Position numbers and translations under genes: made by a program. A stretch of DNA of 64,000 bases, from contig OX123196.2 in the NCBI GenBank assembly GCA_944739405.2, positions 69,277,688 through 69,341,687 of the forward strand. Direction: 5' to 3'. This document shows positions 33,293 to 43,576 of the stretch, in pieces; the stretch's first letter is position 1; each line of letters begins with the position of its first letter. The notes under the pieces are model-generated. The model ran no database searches. It had not been told where the DNA came from and saw only the letters and a list, made by a program, of their open reading frames with translations. Source of the DNA: Euclidia mi. Lineage: Eukaryota > Arthropoda > Insecta > Lepidoptera > Erebidae.

Positions 33293-33565
33293 GTAGCGCC
33301 CATAGCGAGTCTTGACTTGGCGTTCGTAACAGATCGACAAAGTTAAGCAACGCTTGCACAGGTCACCACTTGGATGGGTGACCGTGTTTGGCATTTACAT
33401 CTGAGCGCTACCGTGCTTCGGAGCGCACGTAAAGCTGTCGGTCCCGATTCCTGTCTAAGGATAAGGATCGTTAGGCCATGTCGGAGGCCTTCGGGCGCGC
33501 GGGCGCGGGGCGGTCTGAAAACTCCGACACTAGAGTTGGCCACACACTCACACGAAAAACAAACA
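33293..33565 (+). mobile_element. 5S-rRNA-derived SINE
   Basis: Flanked by a perfect 12-bp duplication AGCACATATTGC (33281-33292 and 33566-33577). The first 110 bp resemble insect 5S rRNA across its internal promoter: GATCGACAAAGTTAAGCAACG, then AGGTCACCACTTGGATGGG followed by TGACCG. These correspond to the box A/intermediate element and box C of 5S genes. The second half (ctaccgtgcttcggagcgc, acgtaaagctgtcggtcccg) is shared with lepidopteran tRNA-headed SINEs. The 3' end is ACGAAAAACAAAC. It is not a functional 5S gene, since the 5' portion and terminal stem are diverged. Confidence 0.8.
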
Positions 33566-33731
33566 AGCACATATTGCATCAGCCGTGCTCACGTAGACGC
33601 GTTACATAAGTATGACTATGTGTGCAAGTCGCGAATATGCCTTGCCTAAACAACAACCAGTATCTTCCTAGAACTAAATAAGCACTAAATTAAGCTATTT
33701 CTAACCTCTAGTCTTTTCAAAACTAGTGCCC
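33566..33731. other. short spacer
   Basis: Contains the 12-bp SINE target duplicate and the GCCC target duplicate of BEL element 2 (33728-33731). Confidence 0.5.
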
Positions 33732-34270
33732 TGGTTCGGCGATACACCGAAACCGTAGGTTCTAAGCGATTTGGAGAAGGAAAATGGACTGTATTAGGGG
33801 GAGTTCGGCTCGCCTAGAAAGGATAAGGGAAGAGGATGTAGGATTGGAATGGGAGAGATGATTGTGAGTGGGTATAGGATATTCCAAGGACGGGGGGCAC
33901 TTACCTTGTACGGCGATCTTCTTCGTCTCAGAAGGGCAGTCTCCTGGTGTTTCGGGATGAAGCTGCTTGATTCACTTCACTACACAAATCACTTCCACTT
34001 GCGAGCGGTTTATATAAGCGGTAATAATTATAGCGGGAGCGGCGCGGAGCGGTACGGTATGGCCGACACGTATTTAGTGAATCGAATGTTCTCGAAAGTT
34101 CTGGACTGTCTCTCGCGTTGACGATCGCCGCGACCAATCCGCGAAAGGCGTGCCCCTCCTTAGGGAATGGGAGACAGGGACGGAAATATGGTATCGCTCG
34201 CACTAGACAAGCGTGGAACGATTGACGTTGATGCGATTAGTTATAGATAGGAAGGTAGATGGCGCTACCA
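33732..34270 (-). repeat. 3' LTR of BEL element 2
   Basis: 539 bp, near-identical to 43076-43576 except for about 38-40 bp (around 34140-34178, ccgcgaaaggcgtgcccctc onward) missing from the other LTR, and scattered substitutions. Confidence 0.88.
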
Positions 34271-34433
34271 TATCCCCCAGGCCCTAAAGGTTTGCCTTTA
34301 AAAAAAATAGAATTGAACTTAGCTATGTTGGGTGTACTACCGCATAACCCATCAATAGGCTAAGACAGCGATATGACAATAAAAACTTTAGCGAAAACTA
34401 CAAACGCAATAATGGCGAAAACTACTAACTAAA
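34271..34433. other. BEL element 2 3' untranslated region
   Basis: Non-coding piece between the LTR and the Penelope insertion. On the minus strand a short G-run, GGGGGATA, next to the LTR is the likely polypurine tract. Confidence 0.45.
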
Positions 34434-34605
34434 TAACCTAATGGAAGGAAAGAGGAACCCACCACGCACCCTCGAATTGACCACCCCAACTATTGCAATA
34501 GAAAAAGGTTGACAATATCGAACTCCTCTAAAAGGATAAGGGATATAGGAATGGTATGGGTTCCAGGAAGATACCTGACTTGCAGTATCCCGCTGTATGC
34601 GCCGA

Positions 34606-35699
34606 CTATTCTTCGACACGTGTTTCGCCTCTGCACGAGGCATCCTCAGGAACGATGGGCAACGACTGAGCGCTTTCCAACCGTGGGCATGTCTTATAAA
34701 CGATTGTACTTTCTAATCCCCTCCCTCCGTTGCTCGACTGATGTGAGTCATTATGACGGTGTGCGAATATATTCAGCAATGGGGACCCGTTAAAGTTGGT
34801 TTGATCGTTCAGTAATGTATGCTTGTCCCGCTTTAAAATCTCTAATTGTTCCAATACGCACATTCTAATACCCTTTTGACAAGTGTGTAGGACGTCAAAT
34901 GAATGTCCGCTATTTAAGGTATGACCCGATTCAAGTAAATGTTCGGCAAAATGAGACTTTTCCGGCTGGTTGTTTCTAAACGCCGCTAAATGTTCTTTAT
35001 ATCTCAGCTCAAAACTTCGACCCGTCTGTCCTATGTACTTATTTTGGCATTGGTCGCATGTTAAGCAGTAAATACCGGACTTTTTGTTCTTGCATACTTT
35101 ATCTTTACCATTGCAAAGAAATTTTAACGTTTTGTATGGTTTATAGGCTGATCTGATACCGTTCCTCCTCAGTATACGCGCCATACGGTCAGTTATGCTT
35201 CCAAAATAGGTAAGAACAGCGGTATTATTTGTAGGTTCTTTTATAGAGGGATATAAAAGTGACTTGGCCATTCTAAGTTGTTTTCCTCTAATCATCTTGT
35301 CAATTAGGCGTTTACTATACCCGTTGGATTGAGCTATATGATAAATAATATTTAATTCTCTGTTATATGATTCTATATTCAGTGGTACATTTAATAATCT
35401 ATGAATCATACTGTGAAATGCTGCCATTTTGTGTTGCGATGGATGACAGGACGATGCTGGTATTGTACTATCTGTATACGTCGGTTTACGATAAATTTCA
35501 AATGAGTGTGAGGTACCCTCCCTTTTGATAGTCAAATCTAAGAAGTTTATTGAGCTGTTTTGTTCTATCGAACTTAATTTTGGGGTGTATACTATTAATT
35601 CTTGTAAGAAAACAGTGAAGCTGACGTTCTGTGCCCTTCCAAGCCAGCAAAATATCGTCCACGAATCTATAATAATATAAGATGTTCGGTTCTTTTACC
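34606..35699 (-). pseudogene. Penelope RT tail plus GIY-YIG endonuclease, partial copy
   Basis: The coding part starts at the RT C-motif region (near 35690) and is broken by an 8-bp deletion near 35573. The open 309-codon frame from 35535 covers the end of RT, the linker and the GIY-YIG domain: GIYCLTC at about 150, KYIGQTGRSFELRYKEH, and a Cys pair CLTCDQC as expected for Penelope zinc-binding sites. It is almost identical to the plus copy. One difference is DVLHTC here versus DVIHTC there. Without motif A this copy cannot make active RT. Confidence 0.85.
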
Positions 35700-35700
35700 G

Positions 35701-37569
35701 ACTAATTTCATTAACTGCGAATTAAAAATATATAAATCCATCCAAAATAAAATTCAACAAAATGATTTGGTGGTAAATAAGGCGGATAAAGGCAACACCG
35801 TAGTAATTATGTCTAGATCGCAGTATAATAGCAAAGTACAAGATGCAATACACACCGAAGATTTCCAGCGTCTGCCCTACGATCCTACCAAACGATTTCA
35901 TGCAGAATTAAAACTCAGTATCAAGTCAAGTACTTACCTTTTTCCGCAAAACTGCTATTTAGCGAAAAGTCTTATACCGATGAACCCTCAGTGTCCGCTG
36001 TTGTATGGTTTACCAAAAGTACATAAAGATCAGGTGCCCATCCGTCCAGTCGTCTCATATGTCAACGCTCTAGCTTATAAATTAGCGAAATATTTAAACG
36101 GATTGATTAAAGAGAAGACGTCATTCACCGCAAAATACAGCCTGAAAAATAGTTATGATTTGATTAGCAAAATAAAACACATCTGTCTACCTAGAAACAC
36201 AAAACTCGTGTCTTTGGATGTAAAAAGCTTATTTACAAATGTCCCGTATAAAGAATGTTTAGTTATAATTAAAAATCTGCTGGGAAGAAATAGGATACAC
36301 CCAGAACAGATTCAGAATATTTTGAAATAAACCGAGTTATGCAGTAAACAAAATTATTTTCAATTCAACAACGAGTACTACTTACAGAAGGAGGGTTTGG
36401 CCATGGGTTCACCGCTTAGTCCGTTGTTAGCAGATATCTTTATGAATAACTACGAACACGAGCATTTGGTAAAAGAACCGAACATCTTATATTATTATAG
36501 ATTCGTGGACGATATTTTGCTGGCTTGGAAGGGCACAGAACGTCAGCTTCACTGTTTTCTTACAAGAATTAATAGTATACACCCCAAAATTAAGTTCGAA
36601 TTGGAGATAGAACAAAATAGCTCAATAAAATTCTTAGATTTGACTATCAAAAGGGAGGGTACCTCACACTCATTTGAAATTTATCGTAAACCGACGTATA
36701 CAGATAGTACAATACCAGCATCGTCCTGTCATCCATCGCAACACAAAATGGCAGCATTTCACAGTATGATTCATAGATTATTAAATGTACCACTGAATAT
36801 AGAATCATATAACAGAGAATTAAATATTATTTATCATATAGCTCAATCCAACGGGTATAGTAAACGCCTAATTGACAAGATGATTAGAGGAAAACAACTT
36901 AGAATGGCCAAGTCACTTTTATATCCCTCTATAAAAGAACCTACAAATAATACCGCTGTTCTTACCTATTTTGGAAGCATAACTGACCGTATGGCGCGTA
37001 TACTGAGGAGGAACGGTATCAGATCAGCCTATAAACCATACAAAACGTTAAAATTTCTTTGCAATGGTAAAGATAAAGTATGCAAGAACAAAAAGTCCGG
37101 TATTTACTGCTTAACATGCGACCAATGCCAAAATAAGTACATAGGACAGACGGGTCGAAGTTTTGAGCTGAGATATAAAGAACATTTAGCGGCGTTTAGA
37201 AACAACCAGCCGGAAAAGTCTCATTTTGCCGAACATTTACTTGAATCGGGTCATACCTTAAATAGCGGACATTCATTTGACGTCATACACACTTGTCAAA
37301 AGGGTATTAGAATGTGCGTATTGGAACAATTAGAGATTTTAAAGCGGGACAAGCATACATTACTGAACGATCAAACCAACTTTAACGGGTCCCCATTGCT
37401 GAATATATTCGCACACCGTCATAATGACTCACATCAGTCGAGCAACGGAGGGAGGGGATTAGAAAGTACAATCGTTTATAAGACATGCCCACGGTTGGAA
37501 AGCGCTCAGTCGTTGCCCATCGTTCCTGAGGATGCCTCGTGCAGAGGCGAAACACGTGTCGAAGAATAG
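35701..37569 (+). pseudogene. Penelope-like RT/GIY-YIG polyprotein, 5'-truncated, one stop
   Basis: Open in one frame from the inversion junction to 37569 except for one in-frame TAA at 36328-36330. Upstream it reads VVNKADKGNTVVIMSRSQY, then CPLLYGLPKVHK, a Penelope RT hallmark. Motif A is LVSLDVKSLFTNVPYKE (about 36210), before the stop. After it come GLAMGSPLSPLLADIFMN (motif B), YYYRFVDDILLAW (motif C, FVDD) and IKFLDLTIKR. The C-terminal GIY-YIG nuclease (GIYCLTCDQCQNKYIGQTG, about 37100) nicks target DNA. The N-terminal third of the usual protein is missing at 35701, exactly where the inverted copy begins. No ATG is evident at the 5' edge. Confidence 0.88.
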
Positions 37570-37741
37570 TCGGCGCATACAGCGGGATACTGCAAGTCAG
37601 GTATCTTCCTGGAACCCATACCATTCCTATATCCCTTATCCTTTTAGAGGAGTTCGATATTGTCAACCTTTTTCTATTGCAATAGTTGGGGTGGTCAATT
37701 CGAGGGTGCGTGGTGGGTTCCTCTTTCCTTCCATTAGGTTA

Positions 37742-37831
37742 CAATGGAGTTCCGCCAAGTAACGCCTGATTCAATCAACTATACTAACTAAATACTTAAA
37801 CTAAGAGGTAGGTCCAACTTCAGGCTAGATC
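37742..37831. other. BEL element 2 segment beside the Penelope insertion
   Basis: Non-coding remainder between integrase end and insertion edge. The matching other side lies at 34271-34433. Confidence 0.4.
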
Positions 37832-40385
37832 TCACTGAGTTGAAGGCGGACAGAGACGTACTACAGGGCGCACGTAACTCCCTTTAGCTGTTTTCACGGT
37901 AACAACGCGAGTTGTACCGTCCTTGGAAGTATGCAATTTCTCTACGATGGCTAACGGCCATGAAAGCGGCGGAGCATTATCATGTATTATGACGACCAAC
38001 GTACCCTCCTGTATAGGGGATGCAGGACTATTTCACTTGGATCTAGCATGAAGCTGGTGTAGATATTCCGCACGCCAGCGCCGCCAGAACGACTGCACGA
38101 GTTTATCCAGCAGAGTATGTCTCTGGAGCAAGCTTGAAGAGTCTGCTTCAGGAGCCGGAAATGACGATAATGGCACTGTGTTCAGAAAATGTGCAGGGCT
38201 TAACGCGGATGGTTCTGCAGGGTCACTACTCAATGCCGTGAGCGGACGCGAGTCGATCAGTGCCTCGACTTGTGCAAGGACAGTTAAAAGCTCTTCGTAA
38301 GAGAGGATCTGTTGACCTATAACCTTGAAGAGATGCGTTTTAATTACTTGGACCATGCTTTCCAACATCCACCGAAATGTGGTGATGCTGGTGGAATAAA
38401 CTTCCAGTCAATATGATTTATGGAAAGTTCTTCCTGAAGACGAGTACGATATTTTTCCCTGAGAAACTTATAAAGGTCGCGTAAATAAGAGCTTGCACCC
38501 ACAAAACAAGTGCCGTTATCCGTGTACAAACACTGTATAGGGCCGCGCCGTGAGAGAAATCGTTTAAGGGCTGCCAGGAATGACACCGTGCTTAAATCTG
38601 TCGCAACTTCAATATGCGTAACGCGCGTCGTTAAGCATGTAAAAATACATAGCCAGGCTTTACGGCTTTTAACACCTCGACCACGCACTGGCGTATACTG
38701 CAGTGGTCCTGCATGATCACAACCGGTGTGTGTAAACGCTTTAGCAACCTGGTTGACGCGCTGGCTAGGGAGACCGGCCATGGGAGGGAAAGTCGGACGC
38801 GGACGAAATTTGAAACAGACGTTACATTTATGTATTCTGTGACGAATTATTCGTCGAGCGGCTAAAATCCAATACATGGAGTACATGGCATGGAGGTGCT
38901 TCTTGTGATAAAAATCAACAAGAAGGTCGACAACATGATCATGTCGCGGCAGAATACAAGGATGTTTGTAGTTATAAGGTTCATCCGAATTGGACAGACG
39001 ACCCCCAACGCGTATGACGCCGTGTTCATCGAGAAACGGCTTGAGTCTAATAATAGCGGGAGAACAAGGTACATTGTCCTTTAAATTTTGAATGTCGTTA
39101 CTAAAATGAACAGCCTGTACAGCTCGTAGTAACTTACATTCTGCGAATTTGATATCAGTACTTGATACAAAAGTCTCATTAGGTAGGTGCCTAAGAAACC
39201 TATAGACATAAGCGATGGCGCGGAGTAACTTAGACCACGAAAACATGCGTAGTGCGAGTGCATAGTTGGGAGACTCCACAACCTCAGCAATCACGGGATA
39301 AGAAACAGACTTCCATTCGGGTACATCTTCGTCTTCTTCACTGTGGTCAAAGGGTTGCATGGGCCATTCTGACGGATCATGGGAGATCCAAGAAGGTCCA
39401 TGACGCCACAATGGATGATGCAGAAGATTAAGTGGAGTGACACCACGAGACAAGCAATCTGCGGGGTTCTCAATACCCGCGACGTGATTGAAACAAGTAG
39501 CAGGAACCAGTTCAATCAATTTGCTAACGCGGTTGGCGACAAAAGTCTGCCAGCGATGAGGAGAAGAATTAATCCAAGCGAGCACTACTTTGGAGTCGGA
39601 AAATGCGTATATTTTATTAATGGGGTAGTGGGGCAAAACTGTGTCTTGAACCTTGCGGAGCAACTGAGACCGCAGAAGGGCCGCGTTCAACTCCAGTCTC
39701 GCAATTGAAATGGTTTTAACGGGCGAGACCTTAGACTTGGCACAAACTAACTGCACTGAGTAGTTAGAACCAATGCGGACTTGCAGATATATGACTCCGC
39801 CGTAAGCACGCTCGCTGGCGTCAGCGAAACCTATTAAGTTGATGGTACATCCATCTACCAACCCAAGATGACGCGGAATAGTAATTTGATTGAGCGCGGT
39901 AAGCTCAATACAAAACTGGCCCCAAGCGGCGACAATATGGTCAGGGGGTGTTTCATCCCACTCACACTTTGATAGCCAAAGCTCTTTGATCAAGAGCTTG
40001 GCTTACAAAATTGTGGGAGCCACAAACCCATTATGTCCCATAGTCGGGCCACTGTGGACAGCATAGTGCGTTTGGTGCACTTATCATCTGGTGGTGTGAC
40101 GTCAAACCGAAAACTATCGCAGGATTTGTCCCAGCGTAAACCGAGAACCTTATGCGGTACAGACTTCTCAAACTCAATGTCTGGAGAAGCCTTATGAGAA
40201 TCTGGTATGCGTGCGAGAGCCTCCTTAGAGTTGCTTGTCCATTTGACAAGATCAAACTGGCCTCGCTTGAAAAGCTGAATAAGCTCTTCACAAAGCGAAA
40301 TTGCTAGCGGAGCGGATATGACACTACAAGCAATGTCATCCATATACAAAGCGGAAGTGTAGTATAGTATAGCGTAGCGTAGCAT
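37832..40385 (-). pseudogene. pol: BEL element 2 pol: RT end, RNase H, integrase
   Basis: It is read from 40385 downwards. The block to 39990 starts just after the minisatellite with LYMDDIACS (RT motif C) and GLRWDKSCDSFRF, then shifts frame near 40000. The 549-codon block 39993-38344 has RNase H (GFADASERAYGGVIY; AFSDSKVVLAWI) and integrase: a shortened HHCC region (HKKHLHAMYSMYWIL, CNVCFKF), catalytic Asp in TGCDHAGP and in YTDNGTCFVG. Near 38355 a shift falls in the motif that carries the catalytic Glu. The next block (38368-38033) ends at TGA, yet the frame stays open to 37832 with the DUF5641-like tail (GTLVVIHDNAPPLSWPLAIV). At least two shifts and one stop make it inactive. Confidence 0.85.
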
Positions 40386-40738
40386 AGCTTAGCATAGCAT
40401 AGCATAGCATAGCATAGCGTAGCAAAGCGTAGCATAGCGTAGCATAGCGTAGCATAGCGTAGCATAGCGTAGCATAGCGTAGCATAGCGTAGCATAGCGT
40501 AGCATAGCGTAGCATAGCGTAGCATAGCGTAGCATAGCGTAGCATAGCGTAGCATAGCGTAGCATAGCGTAGCATAGCGTAGCATAGCGTAGCATAGCGT
40601 AGCATAGCGTAGCATAGCGTAGCATAGCGTAGCATAGCGTAGCATAGCGTAGCATAGCGTAGCATAGCGTAGCATAGCGTAGCATAGCGTAGCATAGCGT
40701 AGCATAGCGTAGCATAGCGTAGCATAGCGTAGCATAGC
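40360..40738. repeat. 10-bp minisatellite (AGCATAGCGT)n
   Basis: Thirty perfect AGCATAGCGT units from 40431 to 40730, a partial unit to 40738, and degenerate half-unit variants (agcat, agcgt, agctt) from about 40360. Because the unit is 10 bp without stops, all three minus frames stay open over it (repeated MLRYATLCYA). These ORFs are artefacts. It sits where most of the RT of BEL element 2 should be. Confidence 0.95.
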
Positions 40739-40741
40739 TAA

Positions 40742-41482
40742 TTAGTGCTTTATCTTACACACAGTTTTAGCACCCATCTTCATCTCTTGAAGAACAGAAC
40801 AACAACAAGACGTAATACAATGAGAAGTATGTAACGTAGGTACGCTACCCATAATCACATACCCAAATACCGTCTCAATAGCGGGCGGTAAATCATATCG
40901 CTCACTACGTACTATGTTAGTTAGTAGCAAGTGCGGAAATATTGAAGCTCCGATCAAAAGATCAATGCCTGCCGGATTCGCAAACTCCGCGTCTGCTAGC
41001 GGCAATGACTCGAGGTGAGTGAGTGATGCACGTCTACATTAGCGTTCGGCAATGCGTCCGTGATACGCTCCACGATAAGCGAAGAAATGTTAAAATTAAT
41101 GTCTCCATCAAAACGCGAATGTATTTTAATATCTACGGAACCCTTGCAATGTTTTTCTGATCCGCCTATCCCTTTGACGGTTGAGTTAGTATTTTTAAAG
41201 TTATTCCATAATCCGAGGCGTTTGAACAATTCTAACGTTATTAAATTGGTCTGAGATGCGCTATCTAGCAGACAACGTACCATGTGCTTTAACATCATAT
41301 ACGATAATTTGCGCTGTCGCTAACAGAACAGTCTTAGACGCCATACATCGCGGCCTAGCACTGCTCTGATCACTACAAGCGCGCGAAGGCCGTCCGCGCG
41401 TGCGTGCCGCCCGCGCAATGGATGTCGTACACAACGATATGTCATTCTGAATCGTCGGGGATGCAGTTATCGTAATCTGCAC
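40742..41482 (-). pseudogene. BEL element 2 protease region
   Basis: Three overlapping short frames. 41482-41261 has VLLATAQIIVYD, the lead-in to BEL protease. 41298-40996 has the active-site segment CLLDSASQTNLIT. 41005-40742 has LADAEFANPAGIDLLIGASI and AIETVFGYVIMGSVP, the usual region after the protease. Frame changes near 41280 and 41000 break the polyprotein. The last frame runs into the minisatellite border. Confidence 0.8.
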
Positions 41483-41521
41483 CTGCGACGTAAGTGTGTC
41501 AAGGTTAGCGGCTTGGCTTGA

Positions 41522-42740
41522 CTATGGGTTATCTTTGTCGAAATGTAGCAAAGAATGATGTTTTTTATTGCATAAGCGACACTTTGTCTTACTAAAACAA
41601 TTACTTGTTTTATGTTTTATGCTTAAGCAATTAATGCAAGCTTTGTTATCCTTTACGCACTTGAAACGAGCATTTGGATTTAGACCATTGAAGCCGGGAC
41701 ACTTATAGAAATGGTCGTGCACTATATTACTGCACAGACACTTCTGTGAATTATTACTATTTGATTCCGAACATGTTACGTAAGATTGTGGATTAGGGAC
41801 CGAGTTATTATTACTATTTCGCGATTTATTCAACCTTTGTTTGTTGCTGTTAGTGTTAGACGGGCCAGGTGAACCAGACTGCGTATTATGAAATATTCGA
41901 CACTGATCGTTGATGAACGAAATAAAACTATCTAGTTTAGGTATTTTATTATTGCGTTCCGTCATCTCGAATGCGCGAATTGTATCAGTGTCAAACTTTT
42001 TTAAAGCGAGTTGAAGCAACATAAAGTCGGAAAGATCTTCTAATTTTAAGTTCCTAAGAGAATTAACCGCGGTTACGAAGTTATCAATAAACAGCTGGAA
42101 ATTCGCGACAGACGCGTTGCCGGACAGTTTGAGATTTAAAGCTTGGTCAAAGTAGGTAGACGCTAGGACGCGCGTGTCCTGATATCTATCAAGTAGTGAC
42201 TGAAATATGACCTGATAATTCTCAGCACTGGGTGTGACACCTGCAAATACGGACTGGGCCTTCGGTGTCAGCATCTGTCAGAGAACCATTATCGTGCACT
42301 GTAGACTTAAAGCTCGCATAGAATAACGGCCAATTTCGTATATCTCCGTCAAACGACATAATCTCGATTGGCGGTAATTTCGGCTTGCGGGTCGCGGCGA
42401 CGGGCTCTGCTGAACATTTACCCTCCAATTGCGATTGTATACGCTTAATAATACAATAAAGATCTTCGAATGACGTGTACGCCTGATAGTTCGGTTTTTC
42501 ATCAGGATTGATAGAAAGTAATCTTGCGTTATAATCGTCTAACAACTTATGAAAATCTGTTCGAATACTATCTACTGTCATACAATAACTGAGAAATGCT
42601 TCGCTATTACTGTCGGAAATAGATGCGGTTTTTGAGCGTTCATAGATGTGTTGAATACGCTCAAATAAAATATTGCGTTTTGCTTCTAAGATTGTCATCT
42701 CTTTGTCTTCCGACACGCGTGACTTCTTTTGTTGTGACAT
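41522..42740 (-). pseudogene. gag: BEL element 2 gag, frameshifted
   Basis: It starts at ATG 42740 (MSQQKKSRVSEDKE) with a probable helical N-terminus, then LPPIEIMSFDGDIRNWPLFYASFKS of the DUF1759 type. A frame change with a small loss near 42270 leads into 42274-41522: AQSVFAGVTPSAENYQVIF, LKLEDLSDFMLLQLALKKF, an Asn/Ser-rich linker and a Cys/His-rich end (CINCLSIKHKTSNC, CRLCNKKHHSLLH), the nucleic-acid-binding knuckles. Its sequence is quite unlike gag of element 1 and its composition is AT-richer. Confidence 0.83.
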
Positions 42741-43048
42741 GCTTACGTAAGTATAAGCTAATGAGAACGAAATAAAATAAGAATATCTAATGTACCTATT
42801 ATTTTACCTAAGTAGGCTAAGTAGGCAACACTTTAGAGCTGTGGAATTAAAAGTTGCTCGAAATATGAGATTTACGAGACAACTATGATAGTTCTAGAAA
42901 TAATAATTGAGTAAGTAGGTAGCTACATAAAAGTTTACCTACTGATGCGGGCAGAAACAACCATGTGACGGTTATGTGAATATATTAGGAGTATAGCTAG
43001 GTGCTATAACTGCCTAGGTGTAGCGATATAACGTATAGAAACGTAAAT

Positions 43049-43069
43049 GAATCCGACTCGTATGGATCA
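43049..43069 (-). promoter_or_regulatory. primer-binding site of BEL element 2 (tRNA-Tyr-like)
   Basis: On the minus strand, seven bases after the LTR, TGATCCATACGAGTCGGATT resembles the tRNA-Tyr complement TGGTCCTTCGAGCCGGATT with substitutions and two extra bases. It is weaker than in element 1 but has the same apparent primer. Confidence 0.4.
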
Positions 43070-43075
43070 AAAAAA

Positions 43076-43576
43076 TGGTTTGGCGATACACCGAAACTGT
43101 AGGTCCTAGGCGATTTGGAGAAGGAAAATGGACTGTATTAGGGGGAGTTCTGCTCGCCTAGAAAGGATAAGGGTAGAGGATGTAGGATTGGAATGGGAGA
43201 GATGATTGTGAGTGGGTATAGGATATTCCAAGGACGGGGGGCACTTATCTTGTACGGCGATCTTCTTCGTCTCAGAAGGGCAGTCTCCTGGTGTTTCGGG
43301 ATGAAGCTGCTTGATTCACTTCACTACACAAATCACTTCCACTTGCGAGCGGTTTATATAAGCTGTAATAATTATAGCGGGAGCGGCGCGGAGCGGTACG
43401 GTATGGCCGACACGTATTTAGCGAATCGAATGTTCTCGAAAGTTCTGGACTGTCTCTCGCGTCGACGATCGCCGCGACCAATCGGACGGAAATATGGTAT
43501 TGCTCGCACTAGACAAGCGTGGAACGATTGACGTTGATGCGATTAGTTATAGATAGGAAGGTAGATGGCGTTACCA
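43076..43576 (-). repeat. 5' LTR of BEL element 2
   Basis: 501 bp, paired with 33732-34270. The GCCC target duplicate follows at 43577-43580. Confidence 0.88.

Larger units (their letters stand above)
34434..37741. mobile_element. head-to-head pair of Penelope-like elements
   Basis: A minus-strand partial copy (34434-35699) and a plus-strand longer copy (35701-37741) share an inverted repeat: 34434-35699 pairs with 36468-37741, 1266 versus 1274 bp. The 8-bp difference is a single deletion in the minus copy near 35573. Both copies end in the same CCATTAGGTTA 3' terminus facing outwards. Penelope-like elements often integrate with inverted truncated copies. The pair lies inside BEL element 2, so it is the younger insertion. 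Confidence 0.85.
33732..43576 (-). mobile_element. BEL/Pao LTR retrotransposon, element 2 (decayed, nested)
   Basis: LTRs at both ends (33732-34270 and 43076-43576) begin TGGTA and end ACCA on the minus strand. The target duplication is GCCC (33728-33731 and 43577-43580). Minus-strand order from 43576: 5' LTR, primer site, gag, protease, a minisatellite where RT should be, end of RT, RNase H, integrase, then a Penelope pair (34434-37741) inserted in the 3' region, then the 3' LTR. Many frameshifts show it is dead. It belongs to a different BEL lineage from element 1 (different LTRs, gag and YMDD-type RT). Confidence 0.88.

Noticed and set aside
33293..33400. Functional 5S rRNA gene
   Set aside because: Only the internal promoter region is similar, the ends do not pair as in 5S rRNA, and the segment is inside a TSD-flanked SINE.
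37382..37666. 94-codon ORF present at both 34509-34793 (+) and 37382-37666 (-)
   Set aside because: Both lie antisense to the duplicated Penelope arms. Identity reflects the inverted repeat.
40304..40735. Three minus-strand ORFs of 108-143 codons with repeating MLRYATLCYA
   Set aside because: They are translations of a stop-free 10-bp minisatellite in all three frames, not a repeat protein.
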